A DNA stretch of 64,000 nucleotides from Closterium sp. NIES-65 (Eukaryota; Streptophyta; Zygnematophyceae; Desmidiales; Closteriaceae). Location: the NCBI GenBank assembly GCA_948144175.1, contig CANXME010000805.1:1-64000 (forward strand), read 5' to 3'. The notes under the pieces are model-generated. The model had not been told where the DNA came from. It was given only the letters and a program-made list of their open reading frames with translations, and did not search any database. A program made the position numbers and the translations under genes. Each line of letters opens with the position of its first letter. Position 1 is the stretch's first letter. Positions 11,938 to 25,899 of this stretch are shown here, piece by piece.

Positions 11938-14900
11938 GCAAGAACAAGGGCCTAGCGTGTACAAAATTGCAACAACAAGGGCCTAGCGTGTGCAAAATTG
12001 CAAGAACAAGGGTCTAGCGTGTGCAAAATAGCAAGAACAAGGGCCTAGCGTGTGCAAAATTGCAAGAACAAGGGCATAGCGTGTGCAACATTGCAAGAAC
12101 AAGGGCCTAGTGTGTGCAAAATTGCAAGAACAAGGGTCTAGCGAATGCAAAATAGCAAGAACAAAGGCATAGCTTGTGCAAAATTGCAAGAACAAGGGTC
12201 TAGCATGTGCAAAATAGCAAGAACAAGGGCCTAGCGTGTGCAAACTTGCAAGAACAAGGGCCTAGCGTATGCAAAATTGCAAGAACAAGGGCCTAGCGTG
12301 TGCAAAATAGCAAGAACAAGAGCCGAGCATGTGCAAAATTGCAAGAACAAGGGCCTAGCGTGTGGAAAATAGCAAGAACAAGGGCCTAGCGTGTGCAAAA
12401 TTGCAAGAACAAGGGTCTAGCGTGTGCAAAATAGCAAGAACAAGGGCCTAGCGTGTACAAAATTGCAAGAACAAGGGCCTAGCGTGTGCAAAATTGCAAA
12501 AACAAGGGTCTAGTGTGTGCAAAATAGCAAGAACAAGGGCCTAGCGTGTGCAAAATTGCAAGAACAAGGGCATAGCGTGTGCAATATTGCAAGAACAAGG
12601 TTCTAGCGTGTGCAAAATAGCAAGAACAAGGGCCTAGCGTGTGCAAAATTGCAAGAACAAGGGTCTAGCGTGTGCAAAATAGCAAGAACAAGGGCATAGC
12701 GTGTGCAAAATTGCAAGAACAAGGGTCTAGCGTGTGCAAAATAGCAAGAACAAGGGCCTAGCGTGTACAAAATTTCAAGAACAAGGGCCTAGCGTTTGCA
12801 AAATTGCAAGAACAAGGGTCTAGCGTGTGCAAAATAGCAAGAACCAGGGCCTAGCGTGTGCAAAATTGCAAGAACAAGGGCATAGCGTTTGCAACATTGC
12901 AAGAACAAGGGTCTAGCGTGTGCAAAATAGCAAGAACAAGGGCCTAGGGTGTGCAGATTGCAAGAACAAGGGCCTAGCGTGTGCAAAATTGCAAGAAGAA
13001 GGGCCTAGCGTGAAAATTTGCAAGAACAAGGGCCTAGCGTGCAAAATTGCAAGAACAAGGGCCTAGCGTGTGCAAAATTGCAACAACAAGGGCCTAGCAT
13101 GTGCAAAATTGCAAGAACAAGGGCCTAGTGGGTGCAAAATTGCAAGATAAAGGGTCTAGCGTGTGCAAAATAGCAAGAACAAAGGCATAGCTTGTGCAAA
13201 ATTGCAAGAACAAGGGTCTAGCGTGTGCAAAATAGCAAGAACAAGGGCCTAGCGTGTGCAAACTTGCAAGAACAAGGGCCTAGCGTGTGCAAAATTGCAA
13301 GAACAAGGGCCTAGCGTGTGCAAAATAGCAAGAACAAGGGCCTAGCGTGTGCAAAATTGCAAGAACAAGGGCATAGCGTGTGCAACATTGCAAGAACAAG
13401 GGTCTAGCGTGTGCAAAATAGCAAGAACAAGGGCCTAGCGTGTACAAAATTGCAAGAACAAGGGCATAGCGTGTGCAAAATTGCAAGAACAAGGGTCTAG
13501 CGTGTGCAAAATAGCAAGAACAAGGGCATAGCGTGTGCAAAATTGCAAGAACAAGGGTCTAGCGTGTGCAAAATAGCAAGAACAAGGGCCTAGCGTGTAC
13601 AAAATTTCAAGAACAAGGGCCTAGCGTTTGCAAAATTGCAAGAACAAGGGTCTAGCGTGTGCAAAATAGCAAGAACCAGGGCCTAGCGTGTGCAAAATTG
13701 CAAGAACAAGGGCATAGCGTTTGCAACATTGCAAGAACAAGGGTCTAGCGTGTGCAAAATAGCAAGAACAAGGGCCTAGCATGTGCAAAATTGCAAGAAG
13801 AAGGGCCTAGCGTGAAAATTTGCAAGAACAAGGGCCTAGCGTGCAAAATTGCAAGAACAAGGGCCTAGCGTGTGCAAAATTGCAACAACAAGGGCCTAGC
13901 GTGTGCAAAATTGCAAGAACAAGGGCCTAGTGTGTGCAAAATTACAAGAACAAGGGTCTAGCGTGTGCAAAATAGCAAGAACAAAGGCATAGCTTGTGCA
14001 AAATTGCAAGAACCAGGGTCTAGCGTGTGCAAAATAGCAAGAACAAGGGCCAAGCGTGTGCAAAATAGCAAAAACAAGGGCCGAGCATGTGCAAAATTGC
14101 AAGAACAAGGGCCTAGCGTGTGCAAAATAGCAAGAACAAGGACCTAGCGTGTGCAAAATTGCAAGAACAAGGGCCTAGCGTGTGCACAATTGCAAGAAGA
14201 AGGGCCTAGCGTGTGGAAAATTGCAAGAACAAGGGCCTAGCATGTGAAAAATTGCTAGAACAAGGGTCTAGCGTGTGCAAAATAGCAAGAACAAGGGCCT
14301 AGCGTGTGCAAAATAGCAAGAACAAGGCCCTAGCATGTGAAAATTTGCAAGAACAAGGGCCTAGCGTGCAAAATTGCAAGAACAAGGGCCTAGCGTGTGC
14401 AAAATTGCAACTACAAGGGCCTAGCATGTGCAAAATTGCAAGAACAAGGGCCTAGTGGGTGCAAAATTGCAAGATAAAGGGTCTAGCGTGTGCAAAATAG
14501 CAAGAACAAAGGCATAGCTTGTGCAAAATTGCAAGAACAAGGGTCTAGCGTGTGCAAAATAGCAAGAACAAGGGCCTAGCGTGTGCAAACTTGCAAGAAC
14601 AAGGGCCTAGCGTGTGCAAAATTGCAAGAACAAGGGCCTAGCGTGTGCAAAATAGCAAGAACAAGGGCCTAGCGTGTGCAAAATTGCAAGAACAAGGGCA
14701 TAGCGTGTGCAACATTGCAAGAACAAGGGTCTAGCGTGTGCAAAATAGCAAGAACAAGGGCCTAGCGTGTACAAAATTGCAAGAACAAGGGCCTAGCGTG
14801 TGCAAAATTGCAAGAACAAGGGTCTAGCGTGTGCAAAATAGCAAGAACAAGGGCCTAGCGTGTGCAAAATTGCAAGAACAAGGACATAGCGTGTGCAACA

Positions 14901-17900
14901 TTGCAAGAACATGAGTCTAGCGTGTGCAAAATAGCAAGAACAAGGGCCTAGCGTGTACAAAATTGCAAGAACAAGGGCCTAGCGTGTGCAAAATTGCAAG
15001 AACAAGGGCCTAGCGTGTGCAAAAATGCAAGAACAACGGCCTACCATGTGCAAAATTGCAAGAACAAGGGTCTACCATATGCAAAATAGCAAGAACAAGG
15101 GCCTAGCGTGTGCAAAATAGCAAGAACAAGAACCTAGCGTGTGCAAAATTGCAAGAACAAGGGTCTAGCATGTGCAAAATAGCAAGAACAAGGGCATAGC
15201 GTGTGCAAAATTGCAAGAACAAGGGCATAGCGTGTGCAACATTGCAAGAACAAGGGTCTAGCGTGTGCAAAATAGCAAGAACAAGGGCCTAGCGTGTGCA
15301 AAATTGCAAGAACAAGGGCCTAGCGTGTGCAAAATTGCAAGAACAAGGGCCTAGCGTGTGCAAAAATGCAAGAACAACGGCCTACCATGTGCAAAATTGC
15401 AAGAACAAGGGTCTACCACATGCAAAATAGCAAGAACAAGGGCCTAGCGTGTGCAAAATAGCAAGAACAAGGACCTAGTGTGTGCAAAATTGCAAGAACA
15501 AGGGTCTAGCGTGTGCAAAATAGCAAGAACAAGGGCCTAGCGTGTACAAAATTGCAACAACAAGGGCCTAGCGTGTGCAAAATTGCAAGAACAAGGGTCT
15601 AGCGTGTGCAAAATAGCAAGAACAAGGGCCTAGCGTGTGCAAAATTGCAAGAACAAGGGCATAGCGTGTGCAACATTGCAAGAACAAGGGCCTAGTGTGT
15701 GCAAAATTGCAAGAACAAGGGTCTAGCGAATGCAAAATAGCAAGAACAAAGGCATAGCTTGTGCAAAATTGCAAGAACAAGGGTCTAGCATGTGCAAAAT
15801 AGCAAGAACAAGGGCCTAGCGTGTGCAAACTTGCAAGAACAAGGGCCTAGCGTATGCAAAATTGCAAGAACAAGGGCCTAGCGTGTGCAAAATAGCAAGA
15901 ACAAGAGCCGAGCATGTGCAAAATTGCAAGAACAAGGGCCTAGCGTGTGGAAAATAGCAAGAACAAGGGCCTAGCGTGTGCAAAATTGCAAGAACAAGGG
16001 TCTAGCGTGTGCAAAATAGCAAGAACAAGGGCCTAGCGTGTACAAAATTGCAAGAACAAGGGCCTAGCGTGTGCAAAATTGCAAAAACAAGGGTCTAGTG
16101 TGTGCAAAATAGCAAGAACAAGGGCCTAGCGTGTGCAAAATTGCAAGAACAAGGGCATAGCGTGTGCAATATTGCAAGAACAAGGTTCTAGCGTGTGCAA
16201 AATAGCAAGAACAAGGGCCTAGCGTGTGCAAAATTGCAAGAACAAGGGTCTAGCGTGTGCAAAATAGCAAGAACAAGGGCATAGCGTGTGCAAAATTGCA
16301 AGAACAAGGGTCTAGCGTGTGCAAAATAGCAAGAACAAGGGCCTAGCGTGTACAAAATTTCAAGAACAAGGGCCTAGCGTTTGCAAAATTGCAAGAACAA
16401 GGGTCTAGCGTGTGCAAAATAGCAAGAACCAGGGCCTAGCGTGTGCAAAATTGCAAGAACAAGGGCATAGCGTTTGCAACATTGCAAGAACAAGGGTCTA
16501 GCGTGTGCAAAATAGCAAGAACAAGGGCCTAGGGTGTGCAGATTGCAAGAACAAGGGCCTAGCGTATGCAAAATTGCAAGAAGAAGGGCCTAGCGTGAAA
16601 ATTTGCAAGAACAAGGGCCTAGCGTGCAAAATTGCAAGAACAAGGGCCTAGCGTGTGCAAAATTGCAACAACAAGGGCCTAGCATGTGCAAAATTGCAAG
16701 AACAAGGGCCTAGTGGGTGCAAAATTGCAAGATAAAGGGTCTAGCGTGTGCAAAATAGCAAGAACAAAGGCATAGCTTGTGCAAAATTGCAAGAACAAGG
16801 GTCTAGCGTGTGCAAAATAGCAAGAACAAGGGCCTAGCGTGTGCAAACTTGCAAGAACAAGGGCCTAGCGTGTGCAAAATTGCAAGAACAAGGGCCTAGC
16901 GTGTGCAAAATAGCAAGAACAAGGGCCTAGCGTGTGCAAAATTGCAAGAACAAGGGCATAGCGTGTGCAACATTGCAAGAACAAGGGTCTAGCGTGTGCA
17001 AAATAGCAAGAACAAGGGCCTAGCGTGTACAAAATTGCAAGAACAAGGGCCTAGCGTGTGCAAAATTGCAAGAACAAGGGTCTAGCGTGTGCAAAATAGC
17101 AAGAACAAGGGCCTAGCGTGTGCAAAATTGCAAGAACAAGGGCCTAGCGTGTGCAAACTTGCAAGAACAAGGGCCTAGCGTGTGCAAACTTGCAAGAACA
17201 AGGGCCTAGCGTGTGCAAAATTGCAAGAACAAGGGCCTAGCGTGTGCAAAATAGCAAGAACAAGGGCCTAGCGTGTGCAAAATTGCAAGAACAAGGGCAT
17301 AGCGTGTGCAACATTGCAAGAACAAGGGTCTAGCGTGTGCAAAATAGCAAGAACAAGGGCCTAGCGTGTACAAAATTGCAAGAACAAGGGCATAGCGTGT
17401 GCAAAATTGCAAGAACAAGGGTCTAGCGTGTGCAAAATAGCAAGAACAAGGGCATAGCGTGTGCAAAATTGCAAGAACAAGGGTCTAGCGTGTGCAAAAT
17501 AGCAAGAACAAGGGCCTAGCGTGTACAAAATTTCAAGAACAAGGGCCTAGCGTTTGCAAAATTGCAAGAACAAGGGTCTAGCGTGTGCAAAATAGCAAGA
17601 ACCAGGGCCTAGCGTGTGCAAAATTGCAAGAACAAGGGCATAGCGTTTGCAACATTGCAAGAACAAGGGTCTAGCGTGTGCAAAATAGCAAGAACAAGGG
17701 CCTAGCATGTGCAAAATTGCAAGAAGAAGGGCCTAGCGTGAAAATTTGCAAGAACAAGGGCCTAGCGTGCAAAATTGCAAGAACAAGGGCCTAGCGTGTG
17801 CAAAATTGCAACAACAAGGGCCTAGCGTGTGCAAAATTGCAAGAACAAGGGCCTAGTGTGTGCAAAATTACAAGAACAAGGGTCTAGCGTGTGCAAAATA

Positions 17901-19430
17901 GCAAGAACAAAGGCATAGCTTGTGCAAAATTGCAAGAACCAGGGTCTAGCGTGTGCAAAATAGCAAGAACAAGGGCCAAGCGTGTGCAAAATAGCAAAAA
18001 CAAGGGCCGAGCATGTGCAAAATTGCAAGAACAAGGGCCTAGCGTGTGCAAAATAGCAAGAACAAGGACCTAGCGTGTGCAAAATTGCAAGAACAAGGGC
18101 CTAGCGTGTGCACAATTGCAAGAAGAAGGGCCTAGCGTGTGGAAAATTGCAAGAACAAGGGCCTAGCATGTGAAAAATTGCTAGAACAAGGGTCTAGCGT
18201 GTGCAAAATAGCAAGAACAAGGGCCTAGCGTGTGCAAAATAGCAAGAACAAGGCCCTAGCATGTGAAAATTTGCAAGAACAAGGGCCTAGCGTGCAAAAT
18301 TGCAAGAACAAGGGCCTAGCGTGTGCAAAATTGCAACTACAAGGGCCTAGCATGTGCAAAATTGCAAGAACAAGGGCCTAGTGGGTGCAAAATTGCAAGA
18401 TAAAGGGTCTAGCGTGTGCAAAATAGCAAGAACAAAGGCATAGCTTGTGCAAAATTGCAAGAACAAGGGTCTAGCGTGTGCAAAATAGCAAGAACAAGGG
18501 CCTAGCGTGTGCAAACTTGCAAGAACAAGGGCCTAGCGTGTGCAAAATTGCAAGAACAAGGGCCTAGCGTGTGCAAAATAGCAAGAACAAGGGCCTAGCG
18601 TGTGCAAAATTGCAAGAACAAGGGCATAGCGTGTGCAACATTGCAAGAACAAGGGTCTAGCGTGTGCAAAATAGCAAGAACAAGGGCCTAGCGTGTACAA
18701 AATTGCAAGAACAAGGGCCTAGCGTGTGCAAAATTGCAAGAACAAGGGTCTAGCGTGTGCAAAATAGCAAGAACAAGGGCCTAGCGTGTGCAAAATTGCA
18801 AGAACAAGGACATAGCGTGTGCAACATTGCAAGAACATGAGTCTAGCGTGTGCAAAATAGCAAGAACAAGGGCCTAGCGTGTACAAAATTGCAAGAACAA
18901 GGGCCTAGCGTGTGCAAAATTGCAAGAACAAGGGCCTAGCGTGTGCAAAAATGCAAGAACAACGGCCTACCATGTGCAAAATTGCAAGAACAAGGGTCTA
19001 CCATATGCAAAATAGCAAGAACAAGGGCCTAGCGTGTGCAAAATAGCAAGAACAAGAACCTAGCGTGTGCAAAATTGCAAGAACAAGGGTCTAGCATGTG
19101 CAAAATAGCAAGAACAAGGGCATAGCGTGTGCAAAATTGCAAGAACAAGGGCATAGCGTGTGCAACATTGCAAGAACAAGGGTCTAGCGTGTGCAAAATA
19201 GCAAGAACAAGGGCCTAGCGTGTGCAAAATTGCAAGAACAAGGGCCTAGCGTGTGCAAAATTGCAAGAACAAGGGCCTAGCGTGTGCAAAAATGCAAGAA
19301 CAACGGCCTACCATGTGCAAAATTGCAAGAACAAGGGTCTACCACATGCAAAATAGCAAGAACAAGGGCCTAGCGTGTGCAAAATAGCAAGAACAAGGAC
19401 CTAGTGTGTGCAAAATTGCAAGAACAAGGG
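11938..19430 (+). repeat. Two-copy higher-order block of about 3.6-3.9 kb within array B
   Basis: Segments from about 11938 recur 3585 bp downstream (for example 11983 matches 15568, and 12789 matches 16374). After about 13.28 kb the offset becomes 3926 bp (13280 matches 17206; 13896 matches 17822; the rare ATGAGTCTAG at 14911 matches 18837; CTACCACA at 15413 matches 19339). The offset difference of 341 bp equals 11 monomers, so one copy gained or lost eleven 31-bp units after the duplication. Both copies share the same rare substitutions, showing a recent segmental duplication inside the satellite. Confidence 0.85.
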
Positions 19431-19520
19431 TCTAGCGTGTGCAAATTAGCAAGAACAAGGGCATAGCGTGTGCAAAATTGCAAGAACAAGGGTCTAGCGT
19501 GTGCAAAATAGCAAGAACAA

Positions 19521-22500
19521 GGGCCTAGCGTGTACAAAATTTCAAGAACAAGGGCCTAGCGTTTGCAAAATTGCAAGAACAAGGGTCTAGCGTGTGCAAA
19601 ATAGCAACAACAAGAGCATGGCGTGTTCAAAATTGCAAGAACAAGGGTCTAGCGTGTGCAAAATAGCAAGAACAAGGGCCTAGCGTGTACAAAATTGCAA
19701 GAAAAAGGGCCTAGCGTGTGAAAAATTGCAAGAACAAGGGTCTAGCGTGTACAAATTTGCAAGAACAAGGGCCTAGCGTGCAAAATTGCAAGAACAAGGG
19801 CCTAGCGTGTGGAAAATCGCAAGAACAAGGGCCTAGCATGTGCAAGATTGCAAGAACAAGGGTCTAGCGTGTGCAAAACAGCAAGAACAAGGGCCTAGCG
19901 TGTGCAAAATTGCAAGAACAAGGCCCTAGCATGTGAAAATTTGCAAGAACAAGGGCCTAGCGTGCAAAATTGCAAGAACAAGGGCCTAGCGTGTGCAAAA
20001 TTGCAAGAACAAGGGCCTAGTATGTGCAAAATTGCAAGAACAAGGGTCTAGCGTGTGCAAAATAGCAAGAACAAAGGCATAGCTTGTGCAAAATTGCAAG
20101 AACAAGGGTCTAGCATGTGCAAAATAGCAAGAACAAGGGCCTAGCGTGTGCAAAATAGCAAGAACAAGGGCCGAGCATGTGCAAAATTGCAAGAACAAGG
20201 GCCTAGCGTGTGCAAAATAGCAAGAACAAGGACCTAGCGTGTGCAAAATTGCAAGAACAAGGGCCTAGCGTGTGCACAATTGCAAGAAGAAGGGCCTAGC
20301 GTGTGGAACATTGCAAGAACAAGGGCCTAGCATGTGCAACATTGCTAGAACAAGGGTCTAGCGTGTGCAAAATAGCAAAAACAAGGGCCTAGCGTGTGCA
20401 AAATTGCAAGAACAAGGCCCTAGCATGTGAAAAATTTGCAAGAACAAGGGCCTAGCGTGCAAAATTGCAAGAACAAGGGCCTAGCGTGTGCAAAATTGCA
20501 ACAACAAGGGCCTAGCTTGTGCAAAATTGCAAGAACAAGGGCCTAGTGTGTGCAAAATTGCAAGAACAAGGGTCTAGCGTGTGCAAAATAGCAAAAACAA
20601 AGGCATAGCTTGTGCAAAATTGCAAGAACAAGGGTCTAGCGTGTGCAAAATAGCAAGAACAAGGGCCTAGCGTGTGCAAACTTGCAAGAACAAGGGCATA
20701 GCGTGTGCAAAATTGCAAGAACAAGGGTCTAGCGTGTGCAAAATAGCAAGAACAAGGGCCTAGCGTGTACAAAATTGCAACAACAAGGGCCTAGCGTGTG
20801 CAAAATTGCAAGAACAAGGGTCTAGCGTGTGCAAAATAGCAAGAACAAGGGCCTAGCGTGTGCAAAATTGCAAGAACAAGGGCATAGCGTGTGCAACATT
20901 GCAAGAACAAGCGTCTAGCGTGTGCAAAATAGCAAGAGCAAGGGCCTAGCGTGTGCAAAATTGCAAGAACAAGGGCCTAGCGTGTGCAAAATAGCAAGAA
21001 CAAGAGCCGAGCATGTGCAAAATTGCAAGAACAAGGGCCTAGCGTGTGGAAAATAGCAAGAACAAGGGCCTAGCGTGTGCAAAATTGCAACAACAAGGGC
21101 CTAGCGTGTGCAAAATTGCAAGAACAAGGGCCTAGTGTGTGCAAAATTGCAAGAACAAGGGTCTAGCGAATGCAAAATAGCAAGAACAAAGGCATAGCTT
21201 GTGCAAAATTGCAAGAACAAGGGTCTAGCATGTGCAAAATAGCAAGAACAAGGGCCTAGCGTGTACAAAATTTCAAGAACAAGGGCCTAGCGTTTGCAAA
21301 ATTGCAAGAACAAGGGTCTAGCGTGTGCAAAATAGCAACAACAAGAGCATGGCGTGTTCAAAATTGCAAGAACAAGGGTCTAGCGTGTGCAAAATAGCAA
21401 GAACAAGGGCCTAGCGTGTACAAAATTGCAAGAAAAAGGGCCTAGCGTGTGAAAAATTGCAAGAACAAGGGTCTAGCGTGTACAAATTTGCAAGAACAAG
21501 GGCCTAGCGTGCAAAATTGCAAGAACAAGGGCCTAGCGTGTGGAAAATCGCAAGAACAAGGGCCTAGCATGTGCAAGATTGCAAGAACAAGGGTCTAGCG
21601 TGTGCAAAATAGCAAGAACAAGGGCCTAGCGTGTGCAAAATTGCAAGAACAAGGCCCTAGCATGTGAAAATTTGCAAGAACAAGGGCCTAGCGTGCAAAA
21701 TTGCAAGAACAAGGGCCTAGCGTGTGCAAAATTGCAAGAACAAGGGCCTAGTATGTGCAAAATTGCAAGAACAAGGGTCTAGCGTGTGCAAAATAGCAAG
21801 AACAAAGGCATAGCTTGTGCAAAATTGCAAGAACAAGGGTCTAGCGTGTGCAAAATAGCAAGAACAAGGGCCTAGCGTGTGCAAAATAGCAAGAACAAGG
21901 GCCGAGCATGTGCAAAATTGCAAGAACAAGGGCCTAGCGTGTGCAAAATAGCAAGAACAAGGACCTAGCGTGTGCAAAATTGCAAGAGCAAGGGCCTAGC
22001 GTGTGCACAATTGCAAGAAGAAGGGCCTAGCGTGTGGAACATTGCAAGAACAAGGGCCTAGCATGTGCAACATTGCTAGAACAAGGGTCTAGCGTGTGCA
22101 AAATAGCAAAAACAAGGGCCTAGCGTGTGCAAAATTGCAAGAACAAGGCCCTAGCATGTGAAAAATTTGCAAGAACAAGGGCCTAGCGTGCAAAATTGCA
22201 AGAACAAGGGCCTAGCGTGTGCAAAATTGCAACAACAAGGGCCTAGCTTGTGCAAAATTGCAAGAACAAGGGCCTAGTGTGTGCAAAATTGCAAGAACAA
22301 GGGTCTAGCGTGTGCAAAATAGCAAAAACAAAGGCATAGCTTGTGCAAAATTGCAAGAACAAGGGTCTAGCGTGTGCAAAATAGCAAGAACAAGGGCCTA
22401 GCGTGTGCAAACTTGCAAGAACAAGGGCATAGCGTGTGCAAAATTGCAAGAACAAGGGTCTAGCGTGTGCAAAATAGCAAGAACAAGGGCCTAGCGTGTA

Positions 22501-24713
22501 CAAAATTGCAACAACAAGGGCCTAGCGTGTGCAAAATTGCAAGAACAAGGGTCTAGCGTGTGCAAAATAGCAAGAACAAGGGCCTAGCGTGTGCAAAATT
22601 GCAAGAACAAGGGCATAGCGTGTGCAACATTGCAAGAACAAGCGTCTAGCGTGTGCAAAATAGCAAGAGCAAGGGCCTAGCGTGTGCAAAATTGCAAGAA
22701 CAAGGGCCTAGCGTGTGCAAAATAGCAAGAACAAGAGCCGAGCATGTGCAAAATTGCAAGAACAAGGGCCTAGCGTGTGGAAAATAGCAAGAACAAGGGC
22801 CTAGCGTGTGCAAAATTGCAACAACAAGGGCCTAGCGTGTGCAAAATTGCAAGAACAAGGGCCTAGTGTGTGCAAAATTGCAAGAACAAGGGTCTAGCGA
22901 ATGCAAAATAGCAAGAACAAAGGCATAGCTTGTGCAAAATTGCAAGAACAAGGGTCTAGCATGTGCAAAATAGCAAGGACAAGGGCCTAGCGTGTACAAA
23001 ATTTCAAGAACAAGGGCCTAGCGTTTGCAAAATTGCAAGAACAAGGGTCTAGCGTGTGCAAAATAGCAACAACAAGAGCATGGCGTGTTCAAAATTGCAA
23101 GAACAAGGGTCTAGCGTGTGCAAAATAGCAAGAACAAGGGCCTAGCGTGTACAAAATTGCAAGAAAAAGGGCCTAGCGTGTGAAAAATTGCAAGAACAAG
23201 GGTCTAGCGTGTACAAATTTGCAAGAACAAGGGCCTAGCGTGCAAAATTGCAAGAACAAGGGCCTAGCGTGTGGAAAATCGCAAGAACAAGGGCCTAGCA
23301 TGTGCAAGATTGCAAGAACAAGGGTCTAGCGTGTGCAAAATAGCAAGAACAAGGGCCTAGCGTGTGCAAAATTGCAAGAACAAGGCCCTAGCATGTGAAA
23401 ATTTGCAAGAACAAGGGCCTAGCGTGCAAAATTGCAAGAACAAGGGCCTAGCGTGTGCAAAATTGCAAGAACAAGGGCCTAGTATGTGCAAAATTGCAAG
23501 AACAAGGGTCTAGCGTGTGCAAAATAGCAAGAACAAAGGCATAGCTTGTGCAAAATTGCAAGAACAAGGGTCTAGCGTGTGCAAAATAGCAAGAACAAGG
23601 GCCTAGCGTGTGCAAAATAGCAAGAACAAGGGCCGAGCATGTGCAAAATTGCAAGAACAAGGGCCTAGCGTGTGCAAAATAGCAAGAACAAGGACCTAGC
23701 GTGTGCAAAATTGCAAGAACAAGGGCCTAGCGTGTGCACAATTGCAAGAAGAAGGGCCTAGCGTGTGGAACATTGCAAGAACAAGGGCCTAGCATGTGCA
23801 ACATTGCTAGAACAAGGGTCTAGCGTGTGCAAAATAGCAAAAACAAGGGCCTAGCGTGTGCAAAATTGCAAGAACAAGGCCCTAGCATGTGAAAAATTTG
23901 CAAGAACAAGGGCCTAGCGTGCAAAATTGCAAGAACAAGGGCCTAGCGTGTGCAAAATTGCAACAACAAGGGCCTAGCTTGTGCAAAATTGCAAGAACAA
24001 GGGCCTAGTGTGTGCAAAATTGCAAGAACAAGGGTCTAGCGTGTGCAAAATAGCAAAAACAAAGGCATAGCTTGTGCAAAATTGCAAGAACAAGGGTCTA
24101 GCGTGTGCAAAATAGCAAGAACAAGGGCCTAGCGTGTGCAAACTTGCAAGAACAAGGGCATAGCGTGTGCAAAATTGCAAGAACAAGGGTCTAGCGTGTG
24201 CAAAATAGCAAGAACAAGGGCCTAGCGTGTACAAAATTGCAACAACAAGGGCCTAGCGTGTGCAAAATTGCAAGAACAAGGGTCTAGCGTGTGCAAAATA
24301 GCAAGAACAAGGGCCTAGCGTGTGCAAAATTGCAAGAACAAGGGCATAGCGTGTGCAACATTGCAAGAACAAGCGTCTAGCATGTGCAAAATAGCAAGAG
24401 CAAGGGCCTAGCGTGTGCAAAATTGCAAGAACAAGGGCCTAGCGTGTGCAAAATAGCAAGAACAAGAGCCGAGCATGTGCAAAATTGCAAGAACAAGGGC
24501 CTAGCGTGTGGAAAATAGCAAGAACAAGGGCCTAGCGTGTGCAAAATTGCAACAACAAGGGCCTAGCGTGTGCAAAATTGCAAGAACAAGGGCCTAGTGT
24601 GTGCAAAATTGCAAGAACAAGGGTCTAGCGAATGCAAAATAGCAAGAACAAAGGCATAGCTTGTGCGAAATTGCAAGAACAAGGGTCTAGCATGTGCAAA
24701 ATAGCAAGAACAA
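19521..24713 (+). repeat. Three tandem copies of a 1731-bp higher-order unit within array B
   Basis: The landmark TGTACAAAATTTCAAG occurs at 19531, 21262 and 22993, and the rare AAGCGTCTAG variant with its GAGCAAG neighbour occurs near 20911, 22642 and 24373. All are spaced exactly 1731 bp apart. The copies run approximately 19521-21251, 21252-22982 and 22983-24713. They differ at only a few positions, for example AAAACAGC against AAAATAGC and AGCGTG against AGCATG. This is the youngest-looking large amplification in the satellite. Confidence 0.88.
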
Positions 24714-25735
24714 GGGCCTAGCGTGTGCAAACTTGCAAGAACAAGGGCCTAGCGTATGCAAAATTGCAAGAACAAGGGCCTAGCGTGTGCAAAATAGCAA
24801 GAACAAGAGCCGAGCATGTGCAAAATTGCAAGAACAAGGGCCTAGCGTGTGCAAAATAGCAAGAACAAGAGCCGAGCATGTGCAAAATTGCAAGAACAAG
24901 GGTCTAGCGTGTGCAAAATAGCAAGAACAAGGGCCTAGCGTGTACAAAATTGCAAGAACAAGGGTCTAGCGTGTGCAAAATAGCAAGAACAAGGGCCTAG
25001 CGTGTACAAAATTGCAACAACAAGGGCCTAGCGTGTGCAAAATTGCAAGAACAAGGGTCTAGCGTGTGCAAAATAGCAAGAACAAGGGCCTAGCGTGTGC
25101 AAAATTGCAAGAACAAGGGCATAGCGTGTGCAACATTGCAAGAACAAGCGTCTAGCATGTGCAAAATAGCAAGAGCAAGGGCCTAGCGTGTGCAAAATTG
25201 CAAGAACAAGGGCCTAGCGTGTGCAAAATAGCAAGAACAAGAGCCGAGCATGTGCAAAATTGCAAGAACAAGGGCCTAGCGTGTGGAAAATAGCAAGAAC
25301 AAGGGCCTAGCGTGTGCAAAATTGCAACAACAAGGGCCTAGCGTGTGCAAAATTGCAAGAACAAGGGCCTAGTGTGTGCAAAATTGCAAGAACAAGGGTC
25401 TAGCGAATGCAAAATAGCAAGAACAAAGGCATAGCTTGTGCGAAATTGCAAGAACAAGGGTCTAGCATGTGCAAAATAGCAAGAACAAGGGCCTAGCGTG
25501 TGCAAACTTGCAAGAACAAGGGCCTAGCGTATGCAAAATTGCAAGAACAAGGGCCTAGCGTGTGCAAAATAGCAAGAACAAGAGCCGAGCATGTGCAAAA
25601 TTGCAAGAACAAGGGCCTAGCGTGTGCAAAATAGCAAGAACAAGAGCCGAGCATGTGCAAAATTGCAAGAACAAGGGTCTAGCGTGTGCAAAATAGCAAG
25701 AACAAGGGCCTAGCGTGTACAAAATTGCAAGAACA
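24186..25735 (+). repeat. 775-bp (25-monomer) tandem duplication within array B
   Basis: The AAGCGTCTAGCATG variant at 24373 recurs at 25148, 775 bp away and exactly 25 monomers. Flanking rare variants (TTGTGCGAAATT, GCGAATGC, GAGCCGAGC) recur at the same spacing. The first copy overlaps the end of the third 1731-bp unit, so this duplication came after the amplification of that unit. Confidence 0.85.
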
Positions 25736-25899
25736 AGGGCCTAGCGTGTGCAAAATTGCAAAAACAAGGGTCTAGCGTGTGCAAAATAGCAAGAACAAGG
25801 GCCTAGCGTGTGCAAAATTGCAAGAACAAGGGCATAGCGTGTGCAATATTGCAAGAACAAGGTTCTAGCGTGTGCAAAATAGCAAGAACAAGGGCCTAG